A DNA stretch of 8,185 nt, from assembly GCA_016868095.1 (NCBI GenBank), contig VGHV01000093.1:1-8185 (forward strand). The letters are read 5' to 3'. The translations under genes and the position numbers were made by a program. Positions 1 to 6,687 of this stretch are shown here, piece by piece; the first letter of the stretch is position 1; each line of letters opens with the position of its first letter. This stretch comes from Betaproteobacteria bacterium. Its GTDB lineage: Bacteria > Pseudomonadota > Gammaproteobacteria > Burkholderiales > Burkholderiaceae_E. The notes under the pieces were generated by a model. The model was not told the origin of the DNA. It saw only the letters and a list, made by a program, of their open reading frames with translations, and searched no databases.

Positions 1-31
1 TTCCTTGTCGTCTTTTCGTATTCCCGCTCTA

Positions 32-51
32 CGCAAAAGCAGCGCAAAAGC
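32..51. repeat. Two direct copies of CGCAAAAGC upstream of yggS
   Basis: The 9-base word CGCAAAAGC occurs at 32-40 and again at 43-51, an 11-bp period close to one helical turn. It lies 20 bp before the yggS start codon in the only upstream DNA visible (1-71). Such helically phased copies can be protein-binding sites, but nothing here identifies a regulator, and chance is possible. No convincing -35/-10 pair was found in 1-71; TTGTCG (5-10) has no good -10 partner. Confidence 0.3.
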
Positions 52-71
52 CAAACGAATCAGCGTTATAA

Positions 72-818
72 ATGTCAAGCCAAATGAGCACGATCCCGCC
101 AAATCCTGAAAAGCTTCAAGAGGCGCGCGCCAAAGTCTTGGCGCGCATCGCTGCGGCTGAAGCCTCAAGGCCCGCATTTGAGGGGATTGCTGCTCCAACC
201 TTGCTTGCTGTTAGCAAGACTTTCCCTGCTGAATCGGTTTTGGCTTTAGCCAGATGCGGTCAACGCGATTTTGGCGAAAACTATGTTCAAGAAGGTCTCG
301 ATAAATTATTGGCATGTCGCGCGTTTGATCCTGATCTCAAGCTTTGTTGGCACTTTATTGGCCCCTTGCAATCGAACAAAACAAGGCTTGTTGCCGAGCA
401 TTTCGATTGGGTACACAGCATCGATCGACTTAAGATCGCACAGCGACTCCATGATCAGCGCCCTGTAGGCATGCCCGATTTACAGGTCTGTATTCAAGTC
501 AATATCTCAGACGAGTCGACCAAAAGCGGGGTTCAACCCGAGGAGGTTGCCGGACTTGCTGAGGCTATTTCAGGCCTGAGTCGCCTCAAACTGCGTGGTC
601 TGATGGCTATCCCTGAACGACTCGATCATCCGGCTCAACAAAGCGAGGCCTTTGCTGCGCTACGAGCGTGCTTGCAGGCGACAAACCTAAGGCTTAGCTC
701 CGAAAAACAAATGGATCAGCTCTCGATGGGAATGTCAGCCGACCTTGAGTTGGCTGTGGCTCAAGGTGCAAGCTGGCTGAGGGTGGGCACTGCAATCTTC
801 GGGCATCGGGCCGGATAA
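72..818 (+). CDS. yggS: YggS/PLPBP family pyridoxal-5'-phosphate homeostasis protein
   Basis: The 248-residue protein is a single-domain, fold-type III (alanine-racemase-like TIM barrel) PLP-binding protein. The family has no known catalytic activity; it buffers PLP and affects vitamin B6 and amino-acid balance in the cytoplasm. The PLP Schiff-base lysine is K49 in LLAVSKT. Other family blocks are FGENYVQE (67-74), WHFIGPLQSNK (93-103), the KSG phosphate-region motif (151-153), GLMAIP (176-181), LSMGMSADLE (217-226) and the C-terminal RVGTAIFG (237-244). Length is slightly above the usual 225-235 because of an N-terminal extension. The start at 72 has no clear ribosome-binding site. A second in-frame ATG at 84 (MSTIPPN) is equally possible and closer to the usual family length. 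In many bacteria yggS adjoins proC; here proC lies about 2 kb downstream, beyond rpsT and murJ. Confidence 0.96.
   Translation: MSSQMSTIPPNPEKLQEARAKVLARIAAAEASRPAFEGIAAPTLLAVSKTFPAESVLALARCGQRDFGENYVQEGLDKLLACRAFDPDLKLCWHFIGPLQSNKTRLVAEHFDWVHSIDRLKIAQRLHDQRPVGMPDLQVCIQVNISDESTKSGVQPEEVAGLAEAISGLSRLKLRGLMAIPERLDHPAQQSEAFAALRACLQATNLRLSSEKQMDQLSMGMSADLELAVAQGASWLRVGTAIFGHRAG
125..146 (+). repeat. Perfect 9-bp inverted repeat inside the start of yggS
   Basis: GCGCGCCAA (125-133) and TTGGCGCGC (138-146) are perfect reverse complements separated by the four bases AGTC. In mRNA this would make a stable GC-rich tetraloop hairpin about 50-75 nt after the yggS start codon. It encodes part of the first Ala/Arg-rich helix, so it may simply reflect codon choice. 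A role in slowing early translation is only a possibility. Confidence 0.5.
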
Positions 819-830
819 GCGAGCTTGAAC

Positions 831-896
831 GGCGTCGCCAGTCTTACTTCAGCGTCGCTGGTCTTATTATTATAGCGTCGCTGGCCCTATCAATGT
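831..896. repeat. Three tandem copies of an AGCGTCGCTGGTCTTA-like element
   Basis: Copies begin at 831 (GGCGTCGCCAGTCTTACTTC), 851 (AGCGTCGCTGGTCTTATTAT) and 874 (AGCGTCGCTGGCCCTAT), so the period is 20-23 bp. Each copy starts with an odd-centred palindrome, (G/A)GCG-T-CGC(C/T). In copy 1 the changes at both ends of the palindrome compensate each other, so the symmetry is kept. The cluster fills most of the gap between the convergent yggS and rpsT stop codons. It resembles a small intergenic repeat family; whether it recurs elsewhere in the genome cannot be seen here. Confidence 0.6.
850..883. terminator. Possible bidirectional hairpin between yggS and rpsT
   Basis: Repeat copies 2 and 3 can pair with each other: 850-860 (CAGCGTCGCTG) with 873-883 (TAGCGTCGCTG). 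This gives nine Watson-Crick pairs, one central T-T mismatch and a terminal G-T pair around a 12-nt AT-rich loop (861-872). It sits where transcripts of yggS and rpsT should both end. Neither strand shows a clean run of U after the stem, so it is not a textbook intrinsic terminator. It could still act as an RNA 3'-end stabiliser or a pause site. Confidence 0.3.
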
Positions 897-907
897 CCTA
901 CGGATGC

Positions 908-1171
908 TTAGGCCATCGCCTTCACGGCAGCAGATAAACGGCTGATGTAGCGGGCTGCTGTATTCTTGTGGAGGATGTTCTTGTCCGCAATTTTGGCAAT
1001 AACGCCTTGTGAAGCAGACAATTGCGCTTGGGCCTTGACCTTGTCACCGGCTTCGATCGCTTTACGAACTGCCTTGATTGCGGTGCGGTAACGGGAGCGA
1101 AGTGCGGTGTTGTGCGCGTTGCGTTTGACGTCTTGACGGGCACGCTTGCGTGCCGAAGCAATATTAGCCAT
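908..1171 (-). CDS. rpsT: 30S ribosomal protein S20
   Basis: The 87-residue, strongly basic protein is bacterial S20, a primary 16S rRNA-binding protein of the small subunit. It shows the family N-terminus [13 protein letters not shown], the NAHN block that follows it, the central [10 protein letters not shown] (about 34-43), and the C-terminal [19 protein letters not shown] helix. Length matches the family (about 86-90 residues). The ATG start is supported by an upstream GAGGAT ribosome-binding site (1182-1187 on the complementary strand, spacing 10). The gene runs convergent to yggS and divergent from murJ, with 36 bp between the rpsT and murJ start codons. A longer murJ-frame ORF reaches back over rpsT on the other strand, but S20 is clearly the real gene here. 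Confidence 0.98.
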   Translation of the reverse strand: MANIASARKRARQDVKRNAHNTALRSRYRTAIKAVRKAIEAGDKVKAQAQLSASQGVIAKIADKNILHKNTAARYISRLSAAVKAMA

Positions 1172-1200
1172 GAGATTACGAATCCTCAGCGAAATCTTAG

Positions 1201-1229
1201 ATTATACATGTCATTGTTCCGATCGGCAG
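1201..1229 (-). promoter_or_regulatory. Probable sigma-70 promoter of rpsT
   Basis: Read on the minus strand, 1206-1201 is a perfect TATAAT -10 box. A 17-bp spacer upstream leads to CTGCCG (1229-1224), which matches three of six bases of TTGACA. Transcription would start near 1194, giving a leader of roughly 20-25 nt that just holds the GAGGAT ribosome-binding site. The -10 box ends 2 bp before the murJ start codon, and the -35 box lies within murJ codons 6-8. RNA polymerase at this site would therefore cover the murJ start. Confidence 0.5.
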
Positions 1230-2767
1230 CCCTCGTAAGTGCTCTCACACTGATTTCGCGTGTAACTGGCTTATTGCGCGAAAACCTCACCGCGGTGTTG
1301 TTTGGCAGCAATGCCATGACAGACGCTTTTTTCGTTGCATTTCGCCTGCCCAATTTGCTGAGACGCTTATTCGCGGAAGGCGCGTTTTCGCAAGCTTTTG
1401 TACCGATGCTGGCGCAGGCACGACAACAAGGCGATGACGCTGCTTATCAGCGTTTTATCAATCAGACCGCAAGTCTCATGTTCTGGTTTCTTTTGGGCTT
1501 ATCTGCCATCGGGGCAATCGCTGCGCCTGTCCTGGTGTGGCTTATGGCGGGCGGTCTTGCCAGTGACGCGGCCGCCCTGGGCGCCGCGACCGACATGGCT
1601 CGTTGGATGTTCCCCTACATCCTGCCGATTTCGCTCGTCGCCTTTGCAAGCGGTGTGTTGCACGCTGAGAGCCGCTTTGCAGCTCCTGCCTTCACACCCG
1701 TGCTTTTAAACCTATCGATGATTTGCGCAGCACTGGCCTTTCATGATCAGGTCGATCCCCCCGTCTTCGCCTTGACGATGGGGGTTGTGATCGGTGCCTT
1801 CCTTCAATTGGCTTTGCAATGGTGGGCCCTGGCAAGCATTGGTCGAAGGCCCAGGATTGCAGTTCGTATTCGAGCACTGAGAGAAGCTTGGCAGTCCGCC
1901 GCGACTCGGACCATGCTCGCACGTATGGCCCCGGCTGTTCTTGCCGTGTCTGCTGCACAGGTGAGCCTGATTTTTAATACCCATATCGCCTCAACGCTGG
2001 GACCCGGTCGTGTGTCCTGGGTTTCATTTGCTGATCGCCTCATGGAGTTCCCTACCGCCTTGCTTGGCGTTGCCCTTGGCACCGTACTTCTGCCGGGCCT
2101 ATCAAAGGCACGTGCTGCAAACGATGATGCAACTTATAGCAAACAACTTGACTGGGGATTACGCTTAACCGTGCTCTTGGCGATACCGTCAGCCATTGGT
2201 TTATGGTTACTTGCAGAACCACTCACCGCGATTCTTTATCACTACGGTCGCTTTTCCGAACGCGATGTGGTGATGACCGCACAGGCCGCTGCCGCCTACG
2301 CACTTGGTTTGCTTGGCCTAATTGGGGTCAAGGTACTTGCGCCAGGTTTTTATGCGCAACAAGATGTTCGAACCCCGGTCAAGATCGCACTTGCGGTCTT
2401 AGTGCTCACTCAGGCACTCAATGTGATCACCGTCCCCTGGCTTGAGCATGCGGGACTTGCCTTGTCGATCTCAGTGGCTGCGCTGGTTAATGCCTTGTTC
2501 TTATTGCTTGGATTGATCCGTCGAAAATTATTTACCCCGCAATCCGGTTGGCTGTTATTCGCAAGCCAAGTGCTGATCGCCAATCTAAGCCTCGCGCTGT
2601 TTCTAGATTGGGCCTCGCAGCAAAGCTGGCTGCAATGGCAAGCGATGGCTGCCTCGCCCTGGCTTCGCGCCTTTCATGTGCTGTGGGTGATTCTTGCGGC
2701 CGTTGGGCTTTACTTTCTAATACTCCGGCTCTTGGGATTACGATGGCTGGCATTCATGAAACCTTAG
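1208..2767 (+). CDS. murJ: Lipid II flippase MurJ (MviN)
   Basis: This 519-residue polytopic inner-membrane protein of the MOP exporter superfamily moves lipid II across the membrane for peptidoglycan synthesis. It has about 14 hydrophobic segments. Charged residues of the central cavity that are known in E. coli fall at the same numbers here: R18, R24, D39 and R52. The ADRLMEFP block (275-282) and the VLAPGFYAQQDVRTP loop (376-390) are also typical. This agreement fixes the start at 1208, although the frame stays open back to 1022 across rpsT. No Shine-Dalgarno sequence precedes 1208 and only 36 bp separate it from rpsT. The mRNA may thus have a very short leader or start within rpsT. The proC start lies 9 bp after the stop, so the two form an operon. 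Confidence 0.97.
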   Translation: MSLFRSAALVSALTLISRVTGLLRENLTAVLFGSNAMTDAFFVAFRLPNLLRRLFAEGAFSQAFVPMLAQARQQGDDAAYQRFINQTASLMFWFLLGLSAIGAIAAPVLVWLMAGGLASDAAALGAATDMARWMFPYILPISLVAFASGVLHAESRFAAPAFTPVLLNLSMICAALAFHDQVDPPVFALTMGVVIGAFLQLALQWWALASIGRRPRIAVRIRALREAWQSAATRTMLARMAPAVLAVSAAQVSLIFNTHIASTLGPGRVSWVSFADRLMEFPTALLGVALGTVLLPGLSKARAANDDATYSKQLDWGLRLTVLLAIPSAIGLWLLAEPLTAILYHYGRFSERDVVMTAQAAAAYALGLLGLIGVKVLAPGFYAQQDVRTPVKIALAVLVLTQALNVITVPWLEHAGLALSISVAALVNALFLLLGLIRRKLFTPQSGWLLFASQVLIANLSLALFLDWASQQSWLQWQAMAASPWLRAFHVLWVILAAVGLYFLILRLLGLRWLAFMKP

Positions 2768-2776
2768 GACCTTTGA

Positions 2777-3622
2777 ATGAATGAATCAATCAGCTTTTTC
2801 GGCGGTGGCAATATGGCCTCAGCTATCGCCGGCGGCATGCAAGCTGCTAATCGACTGCCGCAAACGCTGCGACTCGTCGACCCGGATCCTCGCGTTCGAC
2901 AGGTCTGGGCTGAGCGCTATGGTGCGGCATGCATCGCTACCGTTGATGAGACTGCCTGCGAGAGCGACTACTGGGTGCTTGCGGTCAAGCCCCAGCAGAT
3001 GAAAAATTTATGCCAGTCTATCGCTTGCTTTCAAGGGCCTGATAACGGTGCCGGTCTTGCGCCAGGCGCTCGCACGCATGGTGTTATTAGCGTTGCGGCT
3101 GGCGTGCGCATTGCACGACTAGCCCAATGGCTTGGGCATTCGCATCGTTATATTCGCTGCATGCCCAATACGCCTGCCCTCATTGGTCGTGGTGTGACCG
3201 CGCTTTATGCCGATGAGCATTTGCCTGAACATGACAAAGCCATAGCCCAAAGCATTATTGATTGCGTGGGCAAGAGCCTTTGGCTGTCGAATGAAGATGC
3301 CATGGATGCAGTGACCGCGGTTTCGGGAAGCGGGCCAGCTTATGTGTTTCGCATGATCGAAGCCATGCAAGACGCCGCCCAGTCTTTGGGGCTCAGTAGC
3401 GAAGCATCGCGCGTCTTGGTGCTTGAAACACTGCGAGGAGCTAGTGAGTTAGCTGCACAATCTGCACTCACACCCGCCCAATTACGAGAACAGGTCACCT
3501 CAAAAGGCGGTACCACAGCAGCTGCGCTTGAGGTCTTCGAAGCGGAGGACTACGGTGGCCTTATCTTGCGCGCGCTAACCCGTGCGGCGGCTCGGTCAGC
3601 CGAGCTAGCCAGCCTCGATTAA
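2777..3622 (+). CDS. proC: Pyrroline-5-carboxylate reductase
   Basis: ProC catalyses the last step of proline synthesis, NAD(P)H-dependent reduction of pyrroline-5-carboxylate to proline, in the cytoplasm. The 281-residue protein has the N-terminal Rossmann nucleotide site FFGGGNMASAI (7-17), AVKPQ (69-73), RCMPNTPA (127-134), the family signature AVSGSGPAYVF (181-191) and the C-terminal TSKGGTTAAAL dimer-domain block (241-251). A Gly/Pro-rich stretch at about 86-102, before the SVAAGV strand, looks some 11 residues longer than in E. coli ProC and accounts for most of the extra length. AGGA (2766-2769), overlapping the murJ stop codon, gives a ribosome-binding site 7 bp before the ATG and supports this start over the out-of-frame ATG at 2781. 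The 3' end overlaps the convergent SulP gene by 18 bp. Confidence 0.97.
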   Translation: MNESISFFGGGNMASAIAGGMQAANRLPQTLRLVDPDPRVRQVWAERYGAACIATVDETACESDYWVLAVKPQQMKNLCQSIACFQGPDNGAGLAPGARTHGVISVAAGVRIARLAQWLGHSHRYIRCMPNTPALIGRGVTALYADEHLPEHDKAIAQSIIDCVGKSLWLSNEDAMDAVTAVSGSGPAYVFRMIEAMQDAAQSLGLSSEASRVLVLETLRGASELAAQSALTPAQLREQVTSKGGTTAAALEVFEAEDYGGLILRALTRAAARSAELASLD

Positions 3623-5245
3623 GGCAATCAGTCGACCTTCTTGTTTGAGACGTGCTAATAATATATCGTTTGGCATTTTATATCGCATTACAAAACCTTG
3701 TGCAAGAAGGCTTTGATGAAACTCAGTCATCGCTTGAATAGCCGTTGTATCCAGATCAGTTAATCCAGATAGATCAAGCATTACGTCGATCTTTTCTTGG
3801 TGATGATTGACCGCTAGTGACTGAAGCCTTCGCAGCAAAGCTTCAGCAAGGGTTTCGGCGTTGGCAAACAACAAAGGACCTTTAAGGCAGACTCGTAAAC
3901 CCTGGATTGCCTCGTTATCCGCGACCTGTTCTAAGTCAAAACGAGAACGTCCACGAAACACTAACCACAAATCCGCCAAGCCAAAACTTGCTAACGCAAA
4001 CAGCATGCTCAACAGCAAGCCGGCAACAATGCCTTCGTTGAACCCAAGGAAGATCACGCCAAGCGCGGTCAAAAGCCAAGCCAGGGCATCGCGCCAATCG
4101 ATTCGCCAGCAATCAATGAGCACCCCCCATTCCATCATGCTTAAAACTGCAAGAATAATCATCGCAGCAAGCGCCGGCATTGGAAGAAGGCTAAGCCATT
4201 CGGTCGAAGTAGCCAGTGCTGCAGCCAAGAAGATGACGCTCAATACACTGGCTAGTTGGCTGTTGGCGCCCGCTTGAAAGTTGACCGCCGAACGGGAAAT
4301 ACTTCCTGTTACAGGAAATGAACCACTGATTGCTGCAGCAAGATTTGAAGAACCTAAAGCAAAAAGCTCGCGATCGGCCACAATACGTTCGCCTCGTTTT
4401 CGGCCCAATACGACGGAACTGCTTTGACCAAAAAGAAAAACCATCAGCGCCATCGATAAGGCTGTTGGCAGTAAACGCTCCCATTGGTCAATGACCGGCC
4501 AGCGCAAACTTGGCAAACCCGCAGGTACTTCGCCGACTAGTTTGACATCGGTAATCTCGAACCAAAGCACGATCATGGCGGCTGACACAATCACCATGAA
4601 CGGTATCAACTTTGTGAGTAAGTCAGCGAGGCGATGGTTCAGGCCTAAAGTTCTAAAACATGTCATCGCATAACGCTTGGCAAGCCAAAGCACAAGCAAG
4701 GATCCGATACCAATGCCAAGCGAATGTTGGTTGATTTGAGGCAAAGGCATGCCGAGCAAAGTCGATGCTGAGGGCTCTGGCCCCAGGAGGTAGCGCAGCT
4801 GACTTAAAGCAATCATCACCGCTGAGCCGCTAGTAAACCCACTTAAGACGGGCCGACTGATGAGCGTTGACAAGAAACCCAAACGCAACAAGCTTGCAAG
4901 CGTCAGCACAAGACCTGCCATCAAGGCTACGGCGGCCGAAATCGCAATAGCCTCTTCGGTCGATGCCGGTCGCATACTCGCAAGGCTTGTTCCCATCATC
5001 ACGGAGGTGATGGCCATGGTGCCCACTGATTGCACCGAACTGCTGCCAAACCATGCATACACCAGCGAGGGCAGTAAGCTGGCGTATAAACCAGTCACCG
5101 GAGGCAGGCCAGAGACGATCGCATAAGCCATTGATTGCGGCACAAGCATGAGCGCAACCACTAATCCAGCACTTAAGTCCCCTGCAAACCAAGCAGATCG
5201 GTAGTGCCTTACCCAAGCCGGCACCAGGCCTCGAAGCAATGTCAT
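3605..5245 (-). CDS. SulP (SLC26) family anion transporter with C-terminal STAS domain
   Basis: The 546-residue inner-membrane protein has the SulP order: a transport domain of about 12-14 membrane segments (residues 20-430), then a cytoplasmic STAS domain (about 436-546). Family landmarks are MLVPQSMAYA (33-42), SGLPPVTGLYAS (45-56), YAWFGSS (63-69), GSFPVTGSISRSAVN (308-322) and, in STAS, LDLSGLTDLDTTA (490-502). Members carry sulfate, bicarbonate or dicarboxylates, and the substrate cannot be told from sequence alone. At the start of the third membrane segment, where relatives usually have GPxA, this protein reads GTMA (75-78), which may matter for the anion site. No strong ribosome-binding site precedes the ATG. 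A TATCAT -10-like box on the minus strand (5290-5285) could serve it, but its -35 is weak. The gene seems to stand alone. Confidence 0.94.
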   Translation of the reverse strand: MTLLRGLVPAWVRHYRSAWFAGDLSAGLVVALMLVPQSMAYAIVSGLPPVTGLYASLLPSLVYAWFGSSSVQSVGTMAITSVMMGTSLASMRPASTEEAIAISAAVALMAGLVLTLASLLRLGFLSTLISRPVLSGFTSGSAVMIALSQLRYLLGPEPSASTLLGMPLPQINQHSLGIGIGSLLVLWLAKRYAMTCFRTLGLNHRLADLLTKLIPFMVIVSAAMIVLWFEITDVKLVGEVPAGLPSLRWPVIDQWERLLPTALSMALMVFLFGQSSSVVLGRKRGERIVADRELFALGSSNLAAAISGSFPVTGSISRSAVNFQAGANSQLASVLSVIFLAAALATSTEWLSLLPMPALAAMIILAVLSMMEWGVLIDCWRIDWRDALAWLLTALGVIFLGFNEGIVAGLLLSMLFALASFGLADLWLVFRGRSRFDLEQVADNEAIQGLRVCLKGPLLFANAETLAEALLRRLQSLAVNHHQEKIDVMLDLSGLTDLDTTAIQAMTEFHQSLLAQGFVMRYKMPNDILLARLKQEGRLIALIEAG

Positions 5246-5275
5246 GGCACTTGAGATCAGAGAGGAAGCGAAATC

Positions 5276-6631
5276 ATGGGGGCGATGATACGCTCAGCCC
5301 TGTACGACCTCGATTGCATGCGATCCGTTTCTATTCAAGTCAAGAGAAAATTTATGGAACAGCGTTATAGCTTAGCAAGCAAGGACCCAGAGCGCATGCA
5401 GCGCTATCAAATCATTGACGACTGGATCGATCAACATTTTGAAGAAGAGCTTGCCTTTCTCCAAGCCTTGGTCAAGGTCCCCACCGATACACCGCCGGGC
5501 GATAATGCGCCTCACGCCCATCAAAGCGCTGCCCTGCTAAAGGCCATGGGCTTTGTTGTTGAGCTACATCCGGTTGATGATGCCGATGTCAAGGCTCAAG
5601 GTATGACAAGTATCACGAACCTGATCCTCAGACGTCACTACGGCGATGGCCTGGTGATCGCGCTGAATGCACACGGCGATGTTGTTCCACCAGGCGAGGG
5701 TTGGACTTACCCGCCCTATGGCGGCGAAGTCCATGATGGCAAGCTTTATGGGCGCGCTGCCGCGGTGAATAAGAGCGATTTCGCAAGCTATGCTTTTGCA
5801 ATTCGTGCGCTCGAAGCCTGCGGCGCAGCCTTGCATGGCTCCATCGAACTTCACCTTACCTACGATGAGGAGTTTGGCGGCGAGCTCGGACCAGGATGGC
5901 TTTTGTCCCGAGGCTTGACTAAGCCTGACTATTTGATTGCTGCTGGCTTTAGCTATGAAGTGGTTACCGCTCATAACGGTTGCCTGCAACTTGAAGTCGA
6001 AGTCGTGGGCAAGATGGCTCATGCGGCAATACCCCACACCGGTATTGACGCCTTGCAAGCCGCAGTCCACATACTCCAAGCTTTGTATCGATTAAACGAG
6101 GACTACAAGCAAATTTGCTCAAAGGTTCCTGGTATCAAGCACCCGTACTTGAATGTCGGTGTCATCCACGGCGGTACCAATACCAACGTGGTACCAGGCA
6201 AGGTCAGCTTCAAACTTGACCGCCGAATGATCCCGGAAGAAAACCCGCAAGCGGTGGAGCAAGCGATTCGCCAAACGATTGCACAGGCCGCGTCTCAATG
6301 CCCTGGTATCGAACTCAAGGTATCGCGATTATTGCTCGCCGAGGCCTGGAAACCGCAACAAGGCAATGAGATCCTGGTTGAAACCATCCAGGATCATGCA
6401 CAAAGCATTTTTGGAACAAGGCCGCCGGCGCGGGGCACACCCTTATATACCGATGTGCGGCTTTACGGTGCCCAAGGTATACCTGGCGTGATTTATGGCG
6501 CGGGGCCGCAAAGCGTGCTCGAATCCAATGCCAAACGCGCCGATGAGCATATCGTGCTCGATGATTTGCTCAAGGCCACCAAGGTCGTGGCGCGAAGCCT
6601 GCTTGATCTGATGAGTCAGAAAAAAACATAG
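5276..6631 (+). CDS. M20 family metallopeptidase/deacylase-like protein (ArgE/DapE/CPG2 superfamily)
   Basis: The 451-residue protein has M20 architecture: a catalytic domain (about 47-235 and 365-451) with an inserted lid/dimerisation domain (about 236-350). Visible motifs are VPTDTPPG (68-75), NAHGDVVPPGEGW (131-143), LYGRAAAVNKSDF (157-169), YDEEFGGE (196-203) with catalytic-type E198, GKMAHAAIPHTGIDA (245-259), GGTNTNVVPGK (299-309) and YTDVR (391-395). M20 enzymes cleave amide bonds of peptides or N-acylated amino acids using one or two zinc ions. Several usual ligands are absent here: the GRGxxD Asp is V164, no GEPT Glu is seen near 223-226, and the late His is replaced (N418/K420). Activity and substrate are thus open. 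The start at 5276 has a good AGAGGAAG site, but the first 26 residues look unlike the family. ATG at 5354 is the alternative and would leave a more normal promoter gap to the divergent SulP gene. Confidence 0.9.
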   Translation: MGAMIRSALYDLDCMRSVSIQVKRKFMEQRYSLASKDPERMQRYQIIDDWIDQHFEEELAFLQALVKVPTDTPPGDNAPHAHQSAALLKAMGFVVELHPVDDADVKAQGMTSITNLILRRHYGDGLVIALNAHGDVVPPGEGWTYPPYGGEVHDGKLYGRAAAVNKSDFASYAFAIRALEACGAALHGSIELHLTYDEEFGGELGPGWLLSRGLTKPDYLIAAGFSYEVVTAHNGCLQLEVEVVGKMAHAAIPHTGIDALQAAVHILQALYRLNEDYKQICSKVPGIKHPYLNVGVIHGGTNTNVVPGKVSFKLDRRMIPEENPQAVEQAIRQTIAQAASQCPGIELKVSRLLLAEAWKPQQGNEILVETIQDHAQSIFGTRPPARGTPLYTDVRLYGAQGIPGVIYGAGPQSVLESNAKRADEHIVLDDLLKATKVVARSLLDLMSQKKT

Positions 6632-6687
6632 CAATCGTTTATTTGGACTCGGACTCATCTAAAGCGGATCGTGCACTTGAGCTCGCG

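Noticed and set aside
1022..1207. N-terminal extension of the murJ frame back across rpsT
   Set aside because: MurJ homology and E. coli residue numbering (R18, R24, D39, R52) begin exactly at 1208, and the extension is antisense to S20 coding sequence.
1756..1785. CCCCC/GGGGG inverted repeat inside murJ
   Set aside because: Pairing is interrupted by bulges and lies within well-conserved coding sequence; likely chance.
3861..4277. 138-codon open frame on the plus strand inside the SulP gene
   Set aside because: Low-complexity Lys/Ser/Ala-rich shadow of the transporter and STAS coding sequence, with no domain.
5285..5343. Possible SulP promoters on the minus strand (TATCAT at 5290-5285; TTGACT at 5343-5338)
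   Set aside because: TATCAT has only a weak -35 (TCGAGG), and TTGACT has no good -10 at 16-18 bp. Neither pair is strong enough to list as a feature.
5564..6079. 171-codon open frame antisense to the M20 gene
   Set aside because: No recognisable domain and a composition typical of a reverse-frame shadow; the M20 frame has clear motifs throughout this stretch.
6632..6687. Gap between the convergent M20 and DUF2156 genes examined for a terminator
   Set aside because: Only a short GGACTC direct repeat and no stem followed by a T-run on either strand; the nearby CGCC...GGCG pairing (6693-6707) is too short and lies inside the DUF2156 gene.
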